A DNA stretch of 64,000 nucleotides from Moringa oleifera. Taxonomy: Eukaryota; Streptophyta; Magnoliopsida; Brassicales; Moringaceae. The stretch is taken from the NCBI GenBank assembly GCA_021397835.1, contig JAJFZO010000889.1, positions 2,728,001 through 2,792,000 of the forward strand, written 5' to 3'. Shown piece after piece: positions 13,168-24,100 of this stretch (position 1 is the first letter of the stretch; the number at the start of each line of letters is the position of its first letter). The notes beneath the pieces are model-generated. The model was not told the DNA's origin and did no database searches. It was given only the letters and a program-made list of their open reading frames with translations. Made by a program: the position numbers and the translations under genes.

Positions 13168-13691
13168 AACTTGATTATGATTTAATTCAAACTGGTGAAT
13201 TAAATTATAATTTTTAAATTTTGAATCGAATTAAAATCTATACAAATAATTTCGATTTTGAATCATAACTGAAACTATTTTAAAAATGATTCGATTGTAA
13301 TTCATGTAATTTTTATTTTTTTGATAATTTCAAAAGCAATGGTTCAAAATTGATGATTTTAATTCGATTTTTAATTAAATTAATTTTTAATATACCAAAA
13401 AATAAAAATAATTTTTAAAATAATTTTTAAAATTTTTAAAATAATTTTAATTTTAAAATATATATTTTAATAAAATTATAATTATTTTTATTTTTAATTT
13501 TATTAAAAATTTATAATTAAAATATGAGTCGAAATCGAAACTGAAACCAAACATAAATTTGAATCGTACATGAATCAAAATCTAGACCGATTTTGAACCA
13601 AACTTTAACAATTCAAGTTTTGATTCATCTTAATCGTAAATCTTGAACCGACGGTTTGAAATCGAACCAAACTCGAACCATGATCAAGTCT
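13168..13691. mobile_element. MITE-like element with imperfect terminal inverted repeats
   Basis: The left end reads CTTGATTATGATTTA. The right end, read on the other strand, is CTTGATCATGGTTCG. This gives a short imperfect terminal inverted repeat around about 520 bp of AT-rich non-coding DNA. The element interrupts the junction between the two duplicated dehydrogenase units. I could not identify a target-site duplication, so the superfamily is not assigned. Confidence 0.45.
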
Positions 13692-13729
13692 ACTTGAAGG
13701 TAATGAAAATGGTGCACCTGATGCCCATG

Positions 13730-14060
13730 GTGATTATATAAACAAAGGGGACAGTACTGGTGATGATAACACGGAGCATGTTAATGATGATGTAAATAAA
13801 GGGTAAGTTACTGTTACTTAATGTAAATAATGAAAATGTTAATGTTAATTTAAGTAATAATAATCAAAACTTTAATGATGTCGAGGAAGATGGTAATTTT
13901 GAAGATGGTACCTATGATGTTGATACCAAAGATGATGTTATGCATAATGTTACCTTTGATATATCTGTGCATAGTGCTAGAGGGCTAGTGGACCTCAGAT
14001 TGATGATTTTGAAGTACTCTATTTTAATGAGTCATACACTCTGATTTGCAGTGATGAAGT
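13730..14060 (+). pseudogene. degenerate acidic coding-like remnant, possibly transposase N-terminus
   Basis: The plus strand encodes Asp/Glu-rich stretches interrupted by stops and a frameshift, for example DVEEDGNFEDGTYDVDTKDD, followed in another frame by IDDFEVLYFNESYTLICSDE. The composition resembles the acidic N-terminal part of plant Mutator-like (MULE) transposases, but I see no diagnostic domain. It may also be a fragment of another gene. It falls in the insertion between the two duplicated units. Confidence 0.3.
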
Positions 14061-14206
14061 TGACCAAATAATGTTCAGTCAATATCATAATAATAATTTA
14101 TCCACTGCCTCTCCTTATTGCCATCAGAACATTTAATGCTGATGATCATTGAAACAGAAGAACAGGGTTCAAAACCAAAGCAAGATATGCATGGAGTCTG
14201 CAGTCT

Positions 14207-17072
14207 TCAAGGTTTGGTAGCAGCCAAGCTGTTGCCCACGTCAATAACGAATCGGTATCTAACATCTCTTTTAGCAAGTCTTTCCATGGCTGTGTTTACA
14301 TAATCCATCGAGATAACCTCGATGTCCGCCTTTATGTTGTGTTCTGCTGCAAAATCAATCATCTCCTGCGTCTCCTTCATTCCTCCAATGCTACTCCCAA
14401 ATATTCCCTTCCTTCCTGTTTTCCGCTCACAAATTATTAGTTATGAATCCAAAGCATTAATCTTTTAACTGAACAAGCAGATTGCGGGCATTGTTGTTAA
14501 CACGTTGCTGTGTTCTCACCTGTGACCAATGGGAAGACAGGTATCTCAAGTGGCTTGTCTGGTATACCCACCAGAATGAGCTGTCCATGAGGCTTCAACA
14601 GACCAATTAGAGGCATAACTGAATGAACAGCGGAGACTGTGTCGATGATGCCATCCATTGTTCCCATGGCAGCCTGCACATTCAATCAGTCCGGCTCTAT
14701 TATAACCTCTAGAGTTTCAGTTTCCTAGTTTTGTCAATGAACTCATGTACCAAGCTATTTTCTAGAGGAGATTGACAGACTAATTTTCAAGTTATACTAA
14801 TTGGAATTTTTATTTTTGATAAACAGCATATTAAGACCAAGTTACCTGAATTTGATCTGGGTCACGGCTAACCAAAAAGGAGTCTGCACCCAGGTATTCC
14901 AAGGCTTCACTCTTCTTGCCAGGGGAGGTGCTGATGACTGTAACTTTGGCCCCAAATGCCTTGGCAAATCTGACAGCTACATGCCCAAGACCACCAAGGC
15001 CTACAATGCCCACATGCTTGCCTGGTTCTGCTAATCCAAAGTACTTCAAAGGACTATACACAGTAATTCCAGCACAGAGTAGAGGGGCACCGGAATCAAG
15101 TGGCATGTTATCAGGGAATCGAACAATGTAGCGCTCATTGGCAACCATATGATCAGAGTAACCCCCATACGTAATTGTTCCGTCTATGTTAACAGCACCA
15201 TAGGTGAGTATCATTTTGGGGCAGTAATTCTCGAGGTCATTGGCACAGCTCTCACAGGAGTGACATGCACCAACCATACACCCAACACCAACTTTCTCAC
15301 CAACCTTAACATTTTTCACCTTGCTCCCAACTTCTGTCACTTTTCCTACAATTTCATGCCTGCAAGCCAAACCTAATTAGAATCTTCAATCATAACAACT
15401 AGGCCAGCGTTCAGGAGAACATACTCCACCAGAAAATGTTTAATTAACAAGAAGGCTAGTAATCTGTTCTTTTCAGAATTCGCTCACCACAAGTTACAAT
15501 GATAGGGGCCAAGCCAAAAATTGACATGAGACAGGCAGAACAGTGTTGCAACAGAAGTTATAGGCTTGCCCAACGTTGTAAAGATGACAAAGAGGTCCCC
15601 CAAGCATTTAGAGGTCTGTAATAAAAATTTGGCAGAACATTTAAATTACATGTGAAAGCTGTTTGCTTCCAGGTTCAAGTTCCCACCTTTAAATCTAGGA
15701 ACAGTTTAGGCCGTGTAAGGATCGAAGGTTGTTCCTTGAATAGACTTCATAGCAGAAAAGGACAAAAAAAAAGAGAGAGAATCTTTTCCTAGTGTGCTCA
15801 ATGAGAGCTATGTTTAAAATATATTCTGGCCACAGGTGACAAGGGGAAACTGTGCGGGGACAACCTTCAAAATATACACTTTTTTGTCCAACAATAAAAG
15901 AAGACTAAGCTTTAAAGAATTTCCCCAAATTTTGGGTGTTAGATGCTCAAAGTTGTTGATAGGAATCTAGCTATCTCATTGTCTTTTACCTCTAAAAGGA
16001 GCCTCACAAGTTAGGAGATGTATCAAGACTAATATTACATCTAATAAGCACAAATATATCCAACGTGAAATGAGGGGATATAACATGAACCAATTCTAAT
16101 ATTGACCTATTTAAATCATAAATATTGATGTTTAAAGTTATCCAAAGAAATCTCTCTTACTAATGAATTGTTTATTTTGATTGTGATTATATGGCTTTGG
16201 TCCTTAGAAAATTTAATTTCAAAATACTTTGTAAGAGATGAGATCCATGTAAGTTATGTATGGAGATTAGAGAATCATGTTTCACCTCGTCTATTGGATG
16301 TCAATATGCAATATAACTTTCGAAACATCCCTGAAGAGCTTTGTATGGTTAACCTCTAACAGCACAAACACTTATGACCAATGCCAAAACCTACACAACC
16401 AGATCCTCGTTGACCACTCTGAGCAGACTGTGATTTTCTTTGTTCTTTTTTTTTTTAATTATTAGGGAAGTGGGTGAGGGAGTAAGCCCTGTTTGTTCAT
16501 GATGAAATTGGAATCTGTGTTTGGTTCCTGATGAAATGAAACCTAGTTTCAACTATTCACAGGATTCATCGTGCAGAACAAAGAATACGTGAGCAAAAGA
16601 ACAAGTAATAAGCAGAAACAATGGAAATACTTATGAATAAGGTCTTACCCAGGAACCATGGGGTAAACAGAGAAGCCCCATTCATTCTTGATGCTGTGAA
16701 GGTCTGAGTGGCAGATCCCACAATACAATACCTTAAACCTCACATCCTCATCACCCGTTTCCCTGCATAAACACAAATGTATCACCATAAGTCACAAAGT
16801 TCATCTTCATCACCAAAACCGATCTTCATGAATATTTTCGAACGCATAGTCTGTGAGAAAGGCCAACTAGAGCCAGATATTCACCAATCTGCTTTAAAAT
16901 TGACGATAATGAGGAATTGAAGCAAGAAAAGGAAAACGCATAAATCATGTACACACAGAGAAACCAACACCAACCTTCTAGAGAAGTTGAAGGGAGAGAG
17001 ATGACCAGATGTGTCTCTTGCCGCCCAGCCAAAGGCCTTAACAGAGTGCTCTACTTCCGGTGACTTCGCCAT
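14207..17072 (-). CDS. CAD-like alcohol dehydrogenase, copy 4
   Basis: Complete 362-residue CAD-family dehydrogenase and near twin of copy 3. I read five minus-strand exons: 16975-17072, 16649-16762, 14846-15359, 14520-14673 and 14207-14415, all with GT-AG borders and the same lengths as in copy 3. The start [20 protein letters not shown] was chosen by homology; the open frame continues further upstream (KGKE and beyond) but without family support. The zinc motifs ([18 protein letters not shown]...C, LLCAG) and the cofactor motifs (GLGGLG, VISTS) are all intact. Exon 3 differs from copy 3 at only about a dozen bases by eye, and intron 4 is almost as similar. Intron 2 is longer than in copy 3 because of an insertion at about 15940-16440. 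Function is as for copy 3; the two may be redundant or differ in expression through their diverged promoters. Confidence 0.93.
15939..16441. other. insertion of about 500 bp in intron 2 of copy 4
   Basis: Copies 3 and 4 align on both sides (TTTGGGTGTT on the left, TTAGGGAAGTGGGTGAGGGAG on the right), but this block has no counterpart in copy 3. I found no clear terminal repeats or coding sequence, so its origin is unknown. A deletion in copy 3 is equally possible. Confidence 0.5.
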
Positions 17073-20000
17073 CTCTTTTCCCTTGACAGATTTTGGCAAC
17101 GGACAAGAGGAGACCCTATAACCTTCACTGGGTCGGTAGAAGGATTGAAAAAGGAAATAGATGTGGGCGTTACACGGTAGTTCGTTGTACTTATATAGTA
17201 ATAAAAAGAGAAGCAGACAATCTCTTTGCCACATCAGTGGAATCGAAAAAGCAAAAAGATGTTTCTCTTCTCTCTGTTTTCTCAAGGTTAACCATTGCTC
17301 TACTGTATATAATATGAACTTTGCAAAATCGTCCCTGTTTTCAGGAATGTAGAAAGATCAAGACTGTGTTACGGGGCAATCTAGCAGAGCTAAATGTACT
17401 TTATGATTATTTTTTATTAAATTTATTAACTTTTTAATAAAATATATTTTAAATAAATAACTCAATATATATTACATTATTATAAAAAAATTGTATCAAT
17501 AAAAATATATCATCAAAAATTTTAAAATAAAATAACTATTAATATATAATTTATTTTTAAATATTTTTATCATTATTTATTATTTAACATTATTAAAATA
17601 ATATTTATAACAGTAATTTAATATAAATAAATTGAAAATAAAGAGTAATTTTAAAATATTTTCTTAAATTTTTTTAACATTAAGATGATGTTAAATTTGT
17701 AACCCTAAAATGATGGTTGGTTTCTTTATTGGAAGGGTAGAACTGTAATTTTGGGATACATGTTGTCTATCAAATTACAAGATAAAAGCGACGAAAGTGC
17801 CGCCATTTCTCGTACATATTTCATGTCTGCATGTGTGCATGCTGACAAGAGTCAATGTCAGCTTTTTTAGTTTTTAGTTAATTGATATTAAATTAATAAT
17901 ATTATATTTATTTGGAACGACTAATTAAGAAATAAAAATTTGGAAATAAAATTGTTCGGAAAATTTAATAAAAGAATTCCGGCACTGTAGGGACTAATAT
18001 CAAAAGAGATATATTATAAAAATATAATCAAAATCATTACTTTAAAATAATATTTTTTAAAAATATAATCGATTTTATGTGTACTTAAATTTGCATGTGA
18101 AATAAATAATTTAAATTTAAAAAGAGTGACGATAGGCCGGCTTTTATATATATATATTATATTTATGAACCAATACGTCATTGTTTTCGTCTTAAACTTG
18201 TGTGGATGAGACCAAGTTGATAAAGACAGAAAAATGAAACAGATTAATGGTTAACTTTATGTTGAATTATGCTTCATCATTTTTTACTTCAATTAAAACG
18301 TAGATCATTTATTTTCTGTTTGGAAAGAGAAAAGAGAATACCCACAAAATTCCTGGAAAATTTGCAAGAAAATAGAAGCAGGTGGGTGGGTTTGCGGTCC
18401 AACCACATCAGGGTAAATTACCCCCAAAAAAAATAAATTGGGTGATAATCACAATGAACAAGAATTAATGGTTGTGCATGGTTCGTATGGTCAATGGCAC
18501 AACAGGACACTGTACTGAAGGATCAATAGGATCATAAGATGAATAGGCTCCGATGAAAGAGAAATCATTGCCTGAAAATTGGGCAGCCAGCTTACTGACT
18601 TGACATTTTGGCTTTGGTTATCCTTTTCTGATTAGTTAAGGTGTTGCTGTCTGTGGCTTGAATTCAGAGAAAGGCCGCACAAAACGTGATTTCAGATTTC
18701 AAAAGGTGGAGCCCATCAAGATCATGCATTTGACATATTTATAGATTTTTTTTTGTCATTAATATATTACAGTTTAATAATTATAAAATATCTACAAATC
18801 ATGTACAAATTAATTAGTTACTTTTGTAATTATAAATATAATTATAACTAATTAATACACTTAATTAAATATATTTAACATATTATAGCATATTAAATTA
18901 TTAAAATAATAATAAGCATGTTTATTGTTGTTAAATCACATATTTATTGTTTGTGTTAATGTTATCATACGAATTAATTATGACAGCATTTGCTCCCAAT
19001 CCTCTTCTTCATGAGTATTCATCTTTTTTAAAGTATAATGGGCTTAATTTTTTTTTTTTTAATTTGCTGTGATCCACTTTAGCATCACATAGTCGTTATG
19101 GATCTTGATTTGAAACTCCAAAATGATAAGTTCTGTTGTTATTATTGATTCAAGTAGCAAATAATGTCAACTCCACAATTCTCAAAATTGTAAATACAAA
19201 AGAATTTATGAATTTTTTGGAGCAACAGTAGTAGTAATGTAACATTGTTGATAAGTCGTTACTTTGACATTATTGGCTACATTAATTACTACGAAGATTG
19301 ATATATGCATTAACACGTAATTAAAATAACAAATATAATAAAAAAACTATGGGAATATAAGTGAATGAATGTTTCCTTCTACAATTTATCATAAACTCTT
19401 TGCCTTCTAAGCATTCTTGTTCCAAATGAGTTACAATAATTTTAAAAATAAATGGAATGTATACGAACTGTATAATATATATGTTCATTTCAAAGGAATG
19501 CTAGCTAAATAAACAAGAAATTCATCCAATTAATTTTATCGGTTATTAAGGAGCTTAAAAAAGACCTAGTAAGAATAATAAAAAGGCTAAGTAAGGACTA
19601 AATAAAGTTTATGCGTTATCTACCCATAAATTCAAAAAAAAAAAAGTATCATTTCTGCAAAAAGTCTAAACAATATCAAAAAGATTGCTTAAAATGCAAG
19701 GTGTGGTTCAAAAAAAAAGATAAGATTAATGCTTTTGTATGTTCTAAATTGAAACTGATAGAAGTTTTTTCTAATACTTGGTGGATTAATTATGGTTATA
19801 TCACTCATATTTCAAATATTATGCAAATATTCCTTATGACTCCAACTATACAAATGAAAAGTTTATTTTTATGTGAAACCAAGTCAAAACTCGAGTTGAA
19901 GACATTACAATTTAGTACTTAAGTTTAGATATTGAATTTTTTTATATTGCTTTTATGTCTTATAGTTAGTTTCATTTTCTAAACTTGATATATTTGAATA

Positions 20001-21103
20001 TGCTTTCAAATTTGAAAAAAAATTATTTTAACTCATTAAGAACTATCATTTTATTGATTTGGGTACTTTATTTGATAGTTGGTATAAGCTAAAGTTTGAC
20101 AACATATTTAGTGAGATTTTATTAACATTGCATCATAACGTTGGTACTAAACACGACTTATAATGAAAATTTAACTTTCTTGTGACATAAGCGTTTGAGT
20201 CACATATTTTTTTAAAAAATTAAAATTAATAAAAAATAATTGAATGATTAAACTCTTCATGATGAACTTGTTGCAAATAAATGACATATGAAGGAGTATT
20301 AAGAAGGTCTTAAAGGTATATATATAAAAAAAGAATTATTATTTTTGATTATTACATAGTTTATCTACAAGAGTCGAAATTTAACTTAAAAATTAACAAA
20401 GATCTAATTTCATTTTCATAAATCTTAAAAAGTGTTTAGTTCTGTAAAATAATTACCATGAAAGAATAATTAAAATTTATGAATTATAATAGAGCCTAAG
20501 ATCTCATCAAGTTTAGCTAAAGATTATATATAAATAAGTCGAATATGGTCCTTAAGGTCATTAATAACTCAAAAAAGACAATATATAATTATAAAAAGTT
20601 AATTTGTTGTCAAAAGTTTTACTTAAAAATGACAATATTGATTATTAATGAAACTTTTTTTTTTCAAAAAATAGTTCTTTTAAAATTATCATGATAATAA
20701 TAGCTCATTATACTTGAAAACTATATCAAATTAACGTGAAAATCGTTTTTCTAAATGAAAGTTTAAAAAAACCAAGTTTATATGCGAAATTTTTAGTGGA
20801 AGAAAATGAACAAATGTTTTATGAAAAAATCAATATAAATTCTTAAACAAGTTTTCTGACAATGGTATTTTAAATTCTATGATGGCATCACTTCTTTTAG
20901 ATTTAAGAAAAATATTTTTGACCAAAGTAAGTTTTCCTAATCAATCACACTGAAAATTACAATATTCTAAAATATATGAATCAGACTTATGCATAATTAA
21001 TTTATATAAATTAATGAAACCCTAACAATAATGTAGCCTGGCTGATCATAATCAAATGGATCAATTTTATTCCTGTAGGAATTTTATTACCTATATGGTT
21101 AAT
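17073..21103. other. intergenic, AT-rich, with retrotransposon remnant
   Basis: 17073-18650 is the 5' flank of copy 4, including a block of AT-rich repeats at about 17400-17690. 18720-19560 is AT-rich without recognisable genes. A decayed copia fragment follows at about 19600-20460, then featureless AT-rich DNA up to the stop codon of the first lyase gene. Confidence 0.6.
19600..20460 (+). mobile_element. decayed Ty1/copia retrotransposon fragment
   Basis: The plus strand shows, in the right order, degenerate pieces of a copia polyprotein. First comes a zinc-knuckle-like HFCKKSKQYQKDCLKC, in which the usual His is lost. Next is a protease region NTWWINYGYITHIS, where the family's DSGA active site is destroyed. 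Then come pre-integrase motifs resembling LHHNVGTK and an HKRLSHI motif that follows an in-frame stop. Several stops and frame changes follow. I could not see long terminal repeats or the reverse transcriptase. It is an old, inactive remnant. Confidence 0.75.
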
Positions 21104-24100
21104 TCAATCAAGTTCAGGAGGTCCTTCTAAACGAATATAGTCATACATAACTCCCTGGTAGAAGGCACCCCTTCTTGACTGAGTCAGATAGATTGTATTA
21201 TGTCCACGAGGCAGCAATTTGCTTGGTACATCAATATTATATAGCCTGTACAACCCATGAATTCCATGTCTGGCAATAGCGTTGTCCCTCCCTATCAGTC
21301 CTGTTGAAAATTTAGGATCACCACTTGCGTTGTTTATCCGAACCTTCAAAAACAAAAGAGAGTTCATTACCTAAGGATGAATCTGGGAGAAATAGACGTT
21401 AATGAAGTAATAGCAAAGAGTATTTCGGTGATGGAAACTGGTACCTGTATTTCTGCATAAGTGGCTGCTGCCAAAGCAAGTCGGAGAGTGTAATCTCCCT
21501 CAGTTTTGTAATTTTTCAGGTCGAATTTGATCCGCCATGTCGTTGCATTATATTTGTTATGGCTCACAGCCCTGCAATGGAGAATCACATCCAACCCAGA
21601 ATTCATCTGTTTTCTTTTTTCCTATGAAAAATGGAAAACAAAGGTCCTTCCAGGGAAGCAGGTCAGAAATAAAGTACCTTCTAACATGGGCAAAAAACCA
21701 GTCTTTGGTGAAATTACTCTTCCCAATAGTATAGACGAGATCATTATGAGGATATAAATCTGTATATCGTTCCCAGAGTCCATATTGTCTGAATCTGCTC
21801 ATCAAAGATAAGCATGAATTCCTTTTACCACTGTTTTCAATAATTGTGACCACAAAGTTTGCTGGACATGGTATCAGAAAGCTAACTTGTCATTGGGCTT
21901 GTTTATGTACAGGCGGTTCTGCCGTGTTGGGTAAGGGTCTGGAATGTAGAATTCTCGAGCAGTGCGATCAGGGATGCCTATTTCCCACAATGTAGAACCA
22001 TTTCTGGGAGGCTTGTAGATATTGGCACCCAATTCGATTGTGAAACCTGTTTCAAAATTTTCTAGATTATTAATCAGATACCAAGAGGTTCAGACGCAAA
22101 AGCTTATTAATTTTCCTGTTCTCGGATGAAGTCTCTTCCTTTAATCGCTATAAAAGCTATAATGCAAAGCATACACATATAAAGAAGGTTTACGATACCT
22201 GGTGTGATAGTAATGTTAGTATCATATTTGTAGTCTCCAATAAAACCAGGAACCCACGCATACAAACTGTAATTCCCTGGTCTCACATTTTTAATCGTGA
22301 AAGACCCATTGTAGTCTGCTCTTGTCCAGAACTGATAACCCTGGAAGCAATTTCACACCACCCCGTCACTTAGAAAGCTAACAGATTAGTGCCTCGTAAA
22401 ACCAGAAGATGACAGGAGAAAGAAACAGAAACTGAAAAAAGTTAATCAAGCCCACCTTGGAATCTGTTTGCCATGATCCAACATTTCCTGGTGCTGCCAA
22501 ACCCACATAGGCAAAAAGTGCAGGCATAATTCTATCAGACGTATACCTGAACAAAGGAGATAAGATACTTCAAATTGGTTCCTTATTATAAGAGTGACTT
22601 TTCAATAATTCCCTCCTGGAGGTGCGTCAAAGAAATCTGAGATTTACCATCCGACTAGTTACTCTATCCCATAAATTAAGCTTTTTGATTGAATGTCTCA
22701 GTTTGTGATAATACAGGAAAAAAAATGAAGTACCAGTCATCCACTAGTAATTGCCCTGTAACTGTTCCTCGTTGATCTGCAGAAGGGAAGTCTTCCGATT
22801 CTGTGAAATTATAAGGCCAGCTTTCGACTTCTATAGCCATCTAAAGACGAACTTTATGCGTCATATTGTTATCCTGATAAATGAATGTCTTGGGAAAAAA
22901 AGGCTGGAATGGTAACAAACCTGTTTCTTGGCATCTTCCCACAGCTTCTGGGTACTGTTTTTCTTGGCAGGTTCACAGAGCTCGTGGGTACTGTTTTCCT
23001 TACTAGGCACTGAATTCAGATAAAGAAAAACAGGACCAAAAACCTTCTTCCAGGGCTCTCCATCTGTGTATGCTGTCTTCAGGTCCACTCCAGTATAATG
23101 AGTGGCTGTAAACATCTGACAAAACATAACCAAGTTCAAGATAAACAGTAAGATAAGTTCATAAGGAACCCAGAACACAATCATTCAGAGACAGTGAAAT
23201 CATTCAGTGCTCACGACGACATCCACTGTACATTTTGGGTTTTCTTTTACTTTTTCATAGATAGGAGAGAGTGGGAGAATGTCGGGAAGCCATGAGCTGC
23301 CATGTCATGTACAGTGGGGGACTTACATTGAGAGTAGTAGGACCAACATGGGAGGTGAGGTCTTGCTTGATTGGCCCAGCTGCACGGAACTCATCGCTGG
23401 CCGTGATCATCCAGAAACCCACCGGTGGATCGCTGGATATCCATCCATGGACTCTGTTATCCTGGTTCTCGGTTGAGTACATGTATTTGTCATCCACCTG
23501 CACCCCAGCACCATCGCAAGCACTCCCTCTCAGCAACACACAAGATACACAAAAACCAAAAACAATCCATCCTTTAAAAAAAAAAAAATTGAGACTCTGA
23601 TTAGTGGTACCTCTCCTTTAAGGACTGGATTTGTAGGGTTGGTCAAGAGAACAGCTTCCTTGTAGTCAAGCCGAACGGCGTGATCGCTGTCTCGGTCCTC
23701 CGCCGAGGGCATCACCCTCTGCCTCTCGTCCGATAACGCCATGTAGTGAAACCTGACCGTCGATTCCCCCCACCACAAAAAGAAAACCCATCAACAACGG
23801 TAGTTCATTTTTCTCAGAAATCATCAATTAGTGAGGAACACGGTTGACATTTACTTGTCTGGGTTAAGCTTGACGACGATGCGCGTTTGGAAGATGTTGC
23901 AATCAGGCCATCCTCGCAGCCGCTCCAATATGGTGTAGGCGTACACCCCTGAGCATCCGCGTCGCATTATGTACCTGCAAAGCTCATAATCTCAATACCC
24001 TTCACACAACTCTGTCAAAAACTGAAGATTCAAGGTCAAGGACTCCCACTGCACCTTCTGTCTGCGTTTAAGGGTACATTCAAGCCCCAACGAGAAAAAT

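Larger units (their letters stand above)
12067..14206. other. intergenic between copies 3 and 4
   Basis: 12067-13150 is the 5' flank of copy 3, shared with copy 4. About 13168-13691 is a MITE-like element, and about 13730-14060 is a degenerate coding-like stretch. From about 14072 onward is the 3' flank of copy 4. I see no intact gene. Confidence 0.6.
14072..18650. repeat. tandem segmental duplication, unit B (with copy 4)
   Basis: Homologous to about 9619-13150. It is longer than unit A because intron 2 and the 5' flank carry extra DNA. The shared GTGGGTTTGCGGT element is at about 18386, and a shared CAGCTTACTGACTTGACATTTTG-type sequence lies near 18590. The upstream edge is approximate. 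Confidence 0.75.

Noticed and set aside
16881..17285. Longer open frame running upstream of copy 4 exon 1
   Set aside because: Family members start at MAKSPE. The upstream residues lie in the shared promoter/leader and are not conserved in copy 3.
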